Assembly: GCA_937983075.1 (NCBI GenBank)
Contig: CALKAQ010000095.1
Span: forward strand, 1-60,107
Source of the DNA: an uncultured bacterium
Lineage (GTDB): Bacteria; Bacillota; Limnochordia; DTU080; JAAYLA01
Length of the DNA stretch: 60,107 bases
Direction of reading: 5' to 3'
A program made the translations under genes and the position numbers. Below are positions 7,994-14,773 of this stretch, piece by piece. Numbering within the stretch: the first letter of the stretch is position 1; every line of letters begins with the position of its first letter. The notes beneath the pieces are model-generated. The model did no database searches, was not told the origin of the DNA, and saw nothing but the letters and a program-made list of their open reading frames with translations.

Positions 7994-8554
7994 CTAGGCG
8001 GTCAGATCGCTCTTTTCCGTCCGTTGTTGATATCGTTTTTCGAATGCGCGCCGCGTTTGCCTCATGAGCAATACTTCACGTACATTGCCATACGGGTCGG
8101 GGCGCTCAATGCGTCCTTCTTTCACGAACCCGGCTTTTTCGTAGCAGCGAATCGCACGTACGTTTTCGGTAAAGACGCGCAAATAGATCTCATTCAGACT
8201 GAGATCCATAAACGCGTGGCGACATACGGTCAGAACGGCATCGGTTCCGTAGCCCTTGTTCCAGAAGCGGCGATCGCCGATGCAAATACGCATTTCCGCT
8301 TCCCGGCTGCGCCATGCGATGTGATCGAGCTCGACGTCGCCGATGAGGTGATCGTCCTTGGTCAAGATGGCCCAGCGTTTGTTTTGCCGATCACTTTTGA
8401 TTTTTTGGTACCAAGCTTCCGCTTCATGGAGCTCTTCGGGGTAATCCGCTTCCAAGAAGCGACTGACTTCGGGATCTTGACTCCAGATGATCAGTTGTTT
8501 CACGTCGGCAGGGGCGATGGGCCGAAGCTTAACTCTTTCCCCTTGAATGATCAT
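7994..8554 (-). CDS. GNAT-family N-acetyltransferase (RimJ/RimL-like)
   Basis: 186 residues from ATG at 8554 (MIIQGERVKLRPI), chosen for AAGGGAAGG 9 nt upstream; the open frame to 8707 has no such support. RimJ/RimL-type acetyltransferases move acetyl from acetyl-CoA to protein N-termini or small amines. Visible pieces: the N-terminal beta strand VKLRPIAPADV, the acetyl-CoA loop region DRRFWNKGYGTDAV, and NVRAIRCYEKAGFVKEG, the usual C-terminal GNAT signature. The substrate cannot be read from sequence. It stands alone between the PHP gene (202 bases away) and its own terminator, so it is probably an independent unit. Confidence 0.85.
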   Translation of the reverse strand: MIIQGERVKLRPIAPADVKQLIIWSQDPEVSRFLEADYPEELHEAEAWYQKIKSDRQNKRWAILTKDDHLIGDVELDHIAWRSREAEMRICIGDRRFWNKGYGTDAVLTVCRHAFMDLSLNEIYLRVFTENVRAIRCYEKAGFVKEGRIERPDPYGNVREVLLMRQTRRAFEKRYQQRTEKSDLTA

Positions 8555-8755
8555 GGAATAACGCCTTCCCTTCTGATTTTCCTGATTGCGGTCACGTGTG
8601 CTGCGTTGTTGAGTGCGTCGTCTGTCGGAGGCGTGTTGGGGAAGCCATACGCGATACAATTGTCGAATCATCCATTCTCGAGGCGGAATCGCATCCCCTG
8701 CCGGCAAAACGTGCCTGGTATGTCGCCTTGGAGAAACATCAGAATATTGAGTTGG

Positions 8756-9601
8756 CTACTCAGTTCTGGACTGCCTTTCTTGCCATTTCGCAAGCAGCGC
8801 CTCAACCCACTCTTTGGGAATGGTATAGCGCCCGAGGAACATTTCCCGTTTAACCCCTGGGCCGTGGCAGTCGGATCCCCCCGTACGCAACAACCCGTAT
8901 TCCTCGGCGAACTTTGCAAAGCGTTCACGGTCGGCTTGATCGTGCTCACTGTGGATGACCTCGACACCGTCCAAACCGACCGTGACCAACGTTTGCAGTA
9001 CTTCATCGGGTTTTTTCAATAATCCGGGATGAGCGCATACGGCAAGACCGCCTGCCTGGTGAATCAATGCGACTCCTTCAGCCAAGCTGAGGCGCCGACG
9101 GGGCACATACCCCGGACGGCCTTCTTTCAAAAGCTCGTCAAAAACGTCGGATATCGATTTAAAATATCCTTTGTCTACAAGTACGCGGGCGACGTGGGGA
9201 CGCCCGGGACTTCCGTCGCCGGCCGCTACGAGCACTTCCGATACGGTTAAGGGATACCCGAGTTCACCGAGCCGTTCGACCATCCGCTCCACGCGGCGCA
9301 GACGATCGGCCTGAAAGTTTTCGAGATGTGCGTGCAGCCGCGGGTCGTTCACATCGATTCCATAACCCAACAAATGAACTTCTTCGCTGTCGGAACGAAC
9401 GGAAAGTTCGATGCCGGGTATGACCTGCACACCAACTTCTTGCCCGCGTTGTTGAGCGTCCTCGATGCCTTGCACCGTATCGTGATCGGTGATGGCAATC
9501 ACCCGCAGACCGATTTCAGCGGCGCGATCGACGACTTCGGCCGGCGCAAGCGATCCGTCCGAGGCCGTTGTATGCAAATGCAGATCGGCGTAATGCATCA
9601 T
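8756..9601 (-). CDS. PHP-domain phosphoesterase (TrpH/YciV, RNase AM-like)
   Basis: 281 residues, typical for the TrpH/YciV family, whose members hydrolyse 3',5'-nucleoside bisphosphates and short 5' ends of RNA with divalent metals. Metal-binding motifs of the PHP fold: DLHLHTTASDGS near the N-terminus, ITDHDT (about 37-42), IPGIELS, CAHPG and the C-terminal GGSDCHGP. The gene starts ATGATG at 9601/9598, overlaps the sigF stop by 4 bases (ATGA) and has GGGAG 9 nt upstream, so it is translationally coupled to sigF. In Bacillus the gene after sigF belongs to the spoVA operon; here this enzyme takes that place. Its part in sporulation, if any, is unknown. Confidence 0.85.
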   Translation of the reverse strand: MMHYADLHLHTTASDGSLAPAEVVDRAAEIGLRVIAITDHDTVQGIEDAQQRGQEVGVQVIPGIELSVRSDSEEVHLLGYGIDVNDPRLHAHLENFQADRLRRVERMVERLGELGYPLTVSEVLVAAGDGSPGRPHVARVLVDKGYFKSISDVFDELLKEGRPGYVPRRRLSLAEGVALIHQAGGLAVCAHPGLLKKPDEVLQTLVTVGLDGVEVIHSEHDQADRERFAKFAEEYGLLRTGGSDCHGPGVKREMFLGRYTIPKEWVEALLAKWQERQSRTE

Positions 9602-10365
9602 CGTTGAAGTTTCTCCCGCAGTCGTTTTAAGATTCGGCGTTCAAGCCGGGATATGTATGCTTGGGATACGTGGAGCAGCTGAGCGATTTCCGTTTGCCGC
9701 CGCTCTTGGACGAAACGCCAGATCAGCACTTGGCGCTCCGTTGGATCGAGCGTCGCAAGCACGCTCCGCAGCGCCATGCCTTCGACCATGGTTTCGTATG
9801 TATCGCCGTCGTCGGTGGGAATACGATCGAGTAACGTGAGATGGTCGGTGTCCTCTCCCGGCAGCGGCTCATCCAACGAGCGTGTTGGAGCAACCGCATC
9901 AAGAGCGGCAATCACTTCTTCCTTTGCGGCGCCGATGCGCTCTCCGATTTCTTGAGGTGTTGGAGAGCGTCCCAGCTCGTTTTCTAAAATTTCGCGCGCC
10001 TCTGCGGCGCGACGTGCGAGATCCAGGCCGTGGCGCGTGATGCGGACAGCTCGGTTTTCACGGATAAAGCGGCGTATTTCGGCGAGAATGAGCGGAACCG
10101 CGTAGGTAGAAAATCGGACGTCATAGCTGAGATCGAAATTTTGAATGGCCTGGATCAGTCCGATGCATCCTGCTTGAAAGAGGTCTTCGCGCTCGACATG
10201 ATCATAGCCCGCAAACCGACGCACGAGGCTGTGGACCAAGCGCAGATTGGCGTTGATGAGACGCTCCTGAGCCTGCAGATCGCCTTGTTGAGCCTGGGCC
10301 AGGAGGCTACGTACCTCCGCGTGTGACAGTGAAGTTGTCGGTGCCGGCAATTCGGAAGACTTCAA
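9598..10365 (-). CDS. sigF: RNA polymerase sporulation sigma factor SigF
   Basis: Sigma-70 family factor that directs early forespore transcription after asymmetric division. 255 residues from TTG at 10365. Region 2 is visible as ANLRLVHSLVRRF, EDLFQAGCIGLIQAI, then RFSTYAVPLILAEIRRF. Region 3 contains SPTPQEIGERIG. Region 4 ends in the helix-turn-helix RRQTEIAQLLHVSQAYISRLE. The assignment to SigF rather than SigG or SigB rests on its place as third gene after spoIIAA and spoIIAB. SpoIIAB should hold it inactive until SpoIIAA is dephosphorylated. No spoVA operon follows; a PHP phosphoesterase overlaps its stop. Confidence 0.94.
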   Translation of the reverse strand: MKSSELPAPTTSLSHAEVRSLLAQAQQGDLQAQERLINANLRLVHSLVRRFAGYDHVEREDLFQAGCIGLIQAIQNFDLSYDVRFSTYAVPLILAEIRRFIRENRAVRITRHGLDLARRAAEAREILENELGRSPTPQEIGERIGAAKEEVIAALDAVAPTRSLDEPLPGEDTDHLTLLDRIPTDDGDTYETMVEGMALRSVLATLDPTERQVLIWRFVQERRQTEIAQLLHVSQAYISRLERRILKRLREKLQR

Positions 10366-10403
10366 GCAATCACCACCAGGCGGAGGTTTCCTGCATGGTC
10401 AAA

Positions 10404-10856
10404 TCAGTGCGCCCTCGCCGTCGCCGACCGAGGCGCTTTCGTCATGTGCACCGTAGTCCCTTGATTGGGTGCCGAGTCGACTCGCATCTCATCCATGTAT
10501 TCGCGTATGAATACGAGGCCGAGTCCCATTCTTTCATCGGGGCGGCTTGTATGCGTAGGCTCGGTCGCCCACGCGACATCAGCGATTCCTTTGCCGGAAT
10601 CATGGACAATCACTTCAATGCGCCCGTTTGACAAAATGGCTTCGACGCGCACCTCGCCCGGCTGGTCTTCGTAACCGTGGATGATGGCGTTCGACACGGC
10701 TTCCGAGACCGCTACTTTGATTTCGTCGATCTCGTCGATGGTAAAGTCGAGTTGGGAGGCAAACATAGCTACAACTGCCCGAGCAAATGCTACGTTTTCG
10801 GGTTTGCTGACGAAGCTCAAGGTCATGCGGTTGTCCACCGGTCCGTTGCGGTTCAA
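10404..10856 (-). CDS. spoIIAB: Anti-sigma F factor SpoIIAB
   Basis: 150 residues, GHKL-fold serine kinase that binds SigF and phosphorylates SpoIIAA. The start is TTG at 10856, backed by GGAGGAG 8 nt upstream. The N-box (EAVSNAIIHGYE) and G1 box (VHDSGKGIAD) for ATP binding are plain, followed by the G2-type MGLGLVFI. It lies between spoIIAA (15 bases) and sigF (38 bases) in the standard spoIIA order. In this family the SigF- and SpoIIAA-binding surfaces overlap, which gives the partner switch. Nothing is missing compared with known homologues. Confidence 0.95.
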   Translation of the reverse strand: MNRNGPVDNRMTLSFVSKPENVAFARAVVAMFASQLDFTIDEIDEIKVAVSEAVSNAIIHGYEDQPGEVRVEAILSNGRIEVIVHDSGKGIADVAWATEPTHTSRPDERMGLGLVFIREYMDEMRVDSAPNQGTTVHMTKAPRSATARAH

Positions 10857-10871
10857 GCTTCTGACTCCTCC

Positions 10872-11210
10872 CTACAGCCGTAAAACGGCCTGAGCCTCGG
10901 AATCGACTACGTCGATTTGATTCAGTATGCCTGACATCTGCAAAACCCTTCGCACTGCAGCCTGCGGATTCGCCAAAACGAACCGTTTGCCGAGAGCGCT
11001 CAAGTCGCGATAGCAGGCGAGCAGTGCGCCGAGTCCTGAGCTGTCGATGAACGTGACGTTGGAGAGTACAACCACCAAAGCTCGGAGATTGGGGTACTCC
11101 GTAAACGCGGCAGCGACGCGCTCCTGAAGAATCGGTGAAGTATGCAAGTCGAGTTCTCCGTCAATCCTGACAACAAGAGCGCGCCGTTTCTGCTCGGTGG
11201 TTATTTTCAT
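10872..11210 (-). CDS. spoIIAA: Anti-anti-sigma factor SpoIIAA
   Basis: 112-residue STAS-domain protein. The phosphorylatable serine is Ser58 in the motif FIDSSGLGALL, the same position as in Bacillus subtilis. Dephosphorylated SpoIIAA pulls SpoIIAB away from SigF. ATG at 11210 has a GGGAGGG site 12-13 nt upstream. First gene of the spoIIA operon; a strong sigma-H promoter match lies 72 bases upstream (11282-11308), after the dacF terminator, so here the operon seems to be separated from dacF. Confidence 0.95.
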   Translation of the reverse strand: MKITTEQKRRALVVRIDGELDLHTSPILQERVAAAFTEYPNLRALVVVLSNVTFIDSSGLGALLACYRDLSALGKRFVLANPQAAVRRVLQMSGILNQIDVVDSEAQAVLRL

Positions 11211-11281
11211 ACAGTACGGTTCCCTCCCTGGAAACCCGGCTCGGACCTGGGTTCGTGGGATTTGCCTGCTTCTTCCTTTAC

Positions 11282-11308
11282 GTTCGATACAGAATGGTCA
11301 ATTCCTGC
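11282..11308 (-). promoter_or_regulatory. Candidate sigma-H promoter of the spoIIA operon
   Basis: On the minus strand: -35 GCAGGAATT (11308-11300), an 11-base spacer, and -10 ATCGAAC (11288-11282). The -35 fits RNAGGAWWW completely, and the -10 fits RNNGAAT in six of seven positions. It lies 72 bases before the spoIIAA ATG. Sigma-H, with Spo0A, controls spoIIA in Bacillus. I did not find a clear 0A box. Confidence 0.72.
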
Positions 11309-11320
11309 CAGAATAAACAA

Positions 11321-11351
11321 AAACCGCTGGGGCGTTAAGCCCGAGCGGTTT
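11321..11351 (-). terminator. Rho-independent terminator after dacF
   Basis: AAACCGCT (11321-11328) pairs with AGCGGTTT (11344-11351), and an inner GGGC/GCCC extends the stem. On the minus strand TTTTTGTTTATTC follows. It lies 37 bases after the dacF stop and upstream of the spoIIA promoter. Confidence 0.85.
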
Positions 11352-11387
11352 GTACCGACGCGCTTCATGACGGACAAGCTGCCGGGA

Positions 11388-12629
11388 TCATTGGACTTCC
11401 CCGATGCGTGTGCCGCTTAGCAGCGCATGGAGATTTCTGATGAACAGCTTGGAAAACCGTGCCTCTTCGACGTCGCCGGCGGCAATCAACGGATGCCGGC
11501 CGACTTCGATACCGTTGACCGTTACAACCAGCGTTCCTACTTGATCGCCCTGTTTGACGGGAGCGACAACTCCTTCGAGAGGCCACTCAAAGCGAATTTC
11601 CGGCGTCTCGTTTTGCCTGCTCAAAACGGTTGCAAAGACATCCTCTTTCACGGTCACGGGCAAAGCGGCAGGCAAGCCACGGCGAACCCGGACAACCGTA
11701 AGCTCCTCACCGGCTTTCGCCACGGGGACCGAAGTGAGCTGCGAAAAGCCGTAATCGAGCAGTCGTTGAATGTCTGCCTGGCGCTGATCCGGGGTTGCAG
11801 CTCCGAGATTGACTGCAATCACGCGAACGCCCTGGCGTTCGGCCGTCGCCGACAAATTATAGCCGGCTTCCCGGGTGTATCCGGTTTTGATGCCGTCCAT
11901 GCCCGGATACGTTCGGAGCATGCTGTTCAACGACCAAAGCACCGGCTCACCGCTGCCATTGGGCCGCATGACCACGGGTCCCCACGTCGAAACGAGCTCG
12001 CGAAACTTCGGCAGAGTCAAAGCGTGCCGAGAGATGATGGCGATATCGTAAGCACTGGTGACGTGTTCTCCGGTCATGCCGACATCGGCGGGCGGCAATC
12101 CGCTTGCATTGAGAAAATGTGTATTTTGTGCGCCGAGTTCACGGGCACGTTCATTCATCATCTCGGCGAACGCCGCTTCTGAACCTGCCAAATGTTCGGC
12201 GATCGCCACCGCGGCGTCGTTGGCGGAACCGACCGCGATCGCCCACAGAAGATCGCCGTAAGCCATCTGCTCTCCGGTCTCAAGCCAAATTTGCGTTCCA
12301 CCCATACTTGCCGCACGCGCACTCGCCGTCACCAGTTCATCCCACGTTGCCTCGCCTCTTTCAATCGCTTCCAGCGCTAAAATGAGCGTCATGACTTTGG
12401 TGACGCTGGCCGGCGGCAGAGGCTCATGCGCATTCTTTTCGTACAGCACACGTCCTGACGCGGCGTCGATGACCACAGCCGCCTTCGAATGCAGTTGGAG
12501 ATCACCACCCCCCTGTTGAGCAGCCACATGCCCGACCGCGAGCACCCAAGTGCTGATCAAAATCACTAAAAGGCAGCGCAGCACTCGGGTTGCGTGATGC
12601 CGCACCGGATGGCCAGGATTTCGTATCAT
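11388..12629 (-). CDS. dacF: D-alanyl-D-alanine carboxypeptidase DacF (penicillin-binding protein, S11)
   Basis: 413 residues from ATG at 12629 (GGGGAGGT 10 nt upstream). An N-terminal hydrophobic export signal (LRCLLVILISTWVLAVGHVAA) is followed by the S11 peptidase fold with all three active-site motifs: SVTK (Ser75, Lys78), SAN (135-137) and KTG (in DGIKTGYTREAGYN). The C-terminal beta domain ends in a possible amphipathic anchor (KLFIRNLHALLSGTRI). It trims the terminal D-Ala of peptidoglycan stems; in Bacillus dacF is expressed in the forespore and acts on cortex cross-linking. The order deoB-dacF-spoIIAA matches Bacillus except that the purine nucleoside phosphorylase gene is absent here. 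Confidence 0.92.
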   Translation of the reverse strand: MIRNPGHPVRHHATRVLRCLLVILISTWVLAVGHVAAQQGGGDLQLHSKAAVVIDAASGRVLYEKNAHEPLPPASVTKVMTLILALEAIERGEATWDELVTASARAASMGGTQIWLETGEQMAYGDLLWAIAVGSANDAAVAIAEHLAGSEAAFAEMMNERARELGAQNTHFLNASGLPPADVGMTGEHVTSAYDIAIISRHALTLPKFRELVSTWGPVVMRPNGSGEPVLWSLNSMLRTYPGMDGIKTGYTREAGYNLSATAERQGVRVIAVNLGAATPDQRQADIQRLLDYGFSQLTSVPVAKAGEELTVVRVRRGLPAALPVTVKEDVFATVLSRQNETPEIRFEWPLEGVVAPVKQGDQVGTLVVTVNGIEVGRHPLIAAGDVEEARFSKLFIRNLHALLSGTRIGEVQ

Positions 12630-12686
12630 GCCGTGATGGACCTCCCCACATTCTTCGTGATGGAGATCTTTATTCTTGAATCGTCC

Positions 12687-12714
12687 GATATAGAACAACC
12701 CGTCTCGCCGTCAA
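12687..12714 (-). promoter_or_regulatory. Possible sigma-A promoter for dacF
   Basis: Minus-strand TTGACG (12714-12709), a 16-base spacer, then TATATC (12692-12687), 58 bases before the dacF start. The -35 is good (5/6) and the -10 moderate (4/6). A sigma-F-type promoter would be expected for a sporulation dacF, but I saw no clear match. Treat as tentative. Confidence 0.35.
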
Positions 12715-12719
12715 GCCGC

Positions 12720-13886
12720 CTACAGGAACGGTACACCGTGGCGTCCGGGCGGCAAACCAAACCAAGTGAGGATAGTGGCGGATACGTCGGCAAACGTCTG
12801 TCGTATTCCTAAGTGAACACCGGATTCAACGGATGCGCCGTACACCAACAAGGGAACGATTTCACGCGTGTGATCGGTGCCGCCGAACGTCGGATCGACG
12901 CCGTGATCCGACGTGATCATCAGGACATCCGTCGACCGCAGCGCCGCAAGCAGATCCGGCAACGCAGCATCAAACTCGGCCAATGCAGCGGCAAACCCAG
13001 CGGGATCATTGCGGTGGCCGTACAACGTATCGAAATCGACGAGATTCGTGAAGATGAGACCGCGTTCGGCACCATGCCGGATGAGTTCCAGCGTGTTTGT
13101 TACGCCCTCGGCGTTGGATTGCGTTGGGATGACTTTCGTGATCCCCCGACCGGCGAAAATGTCACCGACCTTCCCGACGGCATTAACTTCCCAGCCCGCT
13201 TGAAACACTTTGTCCAACATCGTCGTTCCCGTCGGCTCAAGGCTGAAATCGCGCCGACCCGATGTCCGCCGAAACGCCCCTTTGACTCCGGCGAACGGTC
13301 GTGCGATCACACGAGCGACCGCGTGTTCGCCGTGTAAAAGTTCACGTGCCGTCCGACACATGGCGTACAGCTCTTCTTCCGGAATCACGTCGACATGAGC
13401 TGCCACCTGAAAAACGCTGTCAACGGATGTATATACGATAGGCGATCCCGTGCGCAGATGTTCTTCGCCGAAACGTTCGATAATCTGCGTGCCGGAAGCC
13501 GGGACGTTTCCAAGTACGGGACGGCCGATTTCCCTTTCAAACGCTTGAATGATTTCGCGCGGGAAACCATTCGGATACGTAGGAAAAGGTTTATCGAGCA
13601 CCACCCCGGCAAGTTCCCAGTGCCCCGTCGTACTGTCTTTGCCGGCTGATGCCGGTATCATGCGGCCAAATGCCGCTTTGGGCTTGTCCACCGGCGGCAC
13701 TCCGAGCAGCGGCGTGATGCTGCCTAGCCCGAGCTGCGTTAAATGAGGCACACGAAGCCCTCCCACTGCTTCGGCCACGTGCCCAAGCGTATGGCTGCCG
13801 CTGTCACCGAATTGTGCTGCATCCGGCGCTTCTCCAGCACCGACGCCGTCCAACACAATCAAAATCACACGTTTGACGTTGCACAA
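12720..13886 (-). CDS. deoB: Phosphopentomutase
   Basis: 388 residues, the full family length. Converts (deoxy)ribose 1-phosphate to the 5-phosphate with two Mn ions. Alkaline-phosphatase-superfamily motifs: VLDGVGAGEAPDA at the N-terminus; KDSTTGHWELAG, which carries the phosphorylated threonine; and the C-terminal metal ligands in TSDHGVDPTFGGTDHTRE. The start is TTG at 13886 with only a weak ribosome-binding site; downstream alternatives are possible. It sits between the small ORF at 13909 (23 bases) and dacF. In many Firmicutes a purine nucleoside phosphorylase gene follows, which is missing here. Confidence 0.95.
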   Translation of the reverse strand: MCNVKRVILIVLDGVGAGEAPDAAQFGDSGSHTLGHVAEAVGGLRVPHLTQLGLGSITPLLGVPPVDKPKAAFGRMIPASAGKDSTTGHWELAGVVLDKPFPTYPNGFPREIIQAFEREIGRPVLGNVPASGTQIIERFGEEHLRTGSPIVYTSVDSVFQVAAHVDVIPEEELYAMCRTARELLHGEHAVARVIARPFAGVKGAFRRTSGRRDFSLEPTGTTMLDKVFQAGWEVNAVGKVGDIFAGRGITKVIPTQSNAEGVTNTLELIRHGAERGLIFTNLVDFDTLYGHRNDPAGFAAALAEFDAALPDLLAALRSTDVLMITSDHGVDPTFGGTDHTREIVPLLVYGASVESGVHLGIRQTFADVSATILTWFGLPPGRHGVPFL

Positions 13887-13908
13887 ACAAAATCACCACT
13901 GCTTGGGT

Positions 13909-14055
13909 TCAAACCGGGAACAACCAATGATAAGCAGTCGAAAGTCCGTAAATGAGTGCCATGATGAACAAAAAGCGAATCGTCCAAGCACCCCAGTCCC
14001 GGCGCAAACTCCGCAATGAAATGACAATCATGCTCAATCCCTCACGCTTTGCCAT
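13909..14055 (-). CDS. 48-residue membrane protein coupled to spoIIM (yqzK position)
   Basis: A short frame from ATG at 14055 to TGA at 13909. Its ATG shares one base with the spoIIM stop (TGATG), a typical coupled arrangement. The product has a basic start (MAKREG), an amphipathic stretch (SLRSLRRDWGAW) and one membrane helix (IRFLFIMALIYGLSTAYHWLF). In Bacillus the gene yqzK (DUF4227, small membrane protein) lies between spoIIM and deoB, with fur and xerD. By place and build this may be its counterpart, but the sequence is too short to prove that. It is 23 bases before deoB. fur and xerD are absent. Confidence 0.6.
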   Translation of the reverse strand: MAKREGLSMIVISLRSLRRDWGAWTIRFLFIMALIYGLSTAYHWLFPV

Positions 14056-14702
14056 CACAAAATGTACGTCACGGCCAAATTGACGAATACCGGCGTAATG
14101 TACGCTTCAACCAAGACGCCGATCGTCAAGAAAACCGCAGCGGTCAAAGCAAGACCAACGGAAGACGCAAAATGTCCGTACACGGTTTGCGTGGTCGGTC
14201 TGCCCAATAATATGCGCGCTGCTCCGCCTGCAAACATCAATCCCGCTGCGCCGGCCATCATCAACCCCGGGATGGCAAACAGATTGTGTGGAACCAAAGC
14301 GGCTGCGGAAAGCACGCCACCCCGCCAGCCGAGTTCTTCGATAATGAACGTGGTGGTGAAACCGAGAGCGAAACCCCGCAAAAGGGAAATGACCAAAACC
14401 AGCGGTGCACCGATGACCGTCAAGCCGAGAACCCACATAAACAGTCCGGAACGTACGAGTTCTCCGCCGAGCGCCTGCCGTGCTACCAATTCGCCGGATG
14501 GCACGATGGTGCCTGGTGCCGTCACGAAAAACTGCTGAAGCACTTCCTGAATTTGGCGCCGGGTATCCGTGTCAAGCGAAGAAGTGGCCGTCCCGCCGAT
14601 GACAAAACCGATGACGAGCATGGTGACGACGAGGGCATAGGGAACCAAGCGTGCGCGTACGTGGGACGCCACCCAATGGAATATATTTCCGGACGAAAGC
14701 AT
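14055..14702 (-). CDS. spoIIM: Stage II sporulation protein M
   Basis: 215 residues, normal length. Integral membrane protein of the DMP (SpoIID-SpoIIM-SpoIIP) machine that remodels peptidoglycan during engulfment. About five membrane segments: 18-37, 85-108 (LFMWVLGLTVIGAPLVLVISLL), 110-150 with the conserved RGFALGFTTTFI and LVPHNLFAIP, 155-170, and 185-210. Start ATG 14702, with GAGGGGAAGGC directly upstream. It follows the endonuclease Q-like gene by 71 bases, and a weak sigma-E-like promoter lies in that gap. spoIID and spoIIP are not in the window. Confidence 0.9.
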   Translation of the reverse strand: MLSSGNIFHWVASHVRARLVPYALVVTMLVIGFVIGGTATSSLDTDTRRQIQEVLQQFFVTAPGTIVPSGELVARQALGGELVRSGLFMWVLGLTVIGAPLVLVISLLRGFALGFTTTFIIEELGWRGGVLSAAALVPHNLFAIPGLMMAGAAGLMFAGGAARILLGRPTTQTVYGHFASSVGLALTAAVFLTIGVLVEAYITPVFVNLAVTYIL

Positions 14703-14738
14703 GCCTTCCCCTCACTTTGGGACCGACTCCGTTTGTAC

Positions 14739-14768
14739 ATGCTTATGAGGAGCGACATGTGGATATGC
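14739..14768 (-). promoter_or_regulatory. Weak sigma-E-like promoter upstream of spoIIM
   Basis: Minus strand: GCATATC (14768-14762), 14 bases, CATAAGCAT (14747-14739), 37 bases before the spoIIM ATG. The -35 and the spacing fit the sigma-E pattern (KMATATT, 14-15 bases, CATACANT), but only the first four bases of the -10 match. Expected biologically, weak in sequence. Confidence 0.28.
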
Positions 14769-14773
14769 GGCAG

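Noticed and set aside
7820..9022. 400-codon plus-strand frame
   Set aside because: Antisense to the acetyltransferase and PHP genes, both of which have family motifs and ribosome-binding sites.
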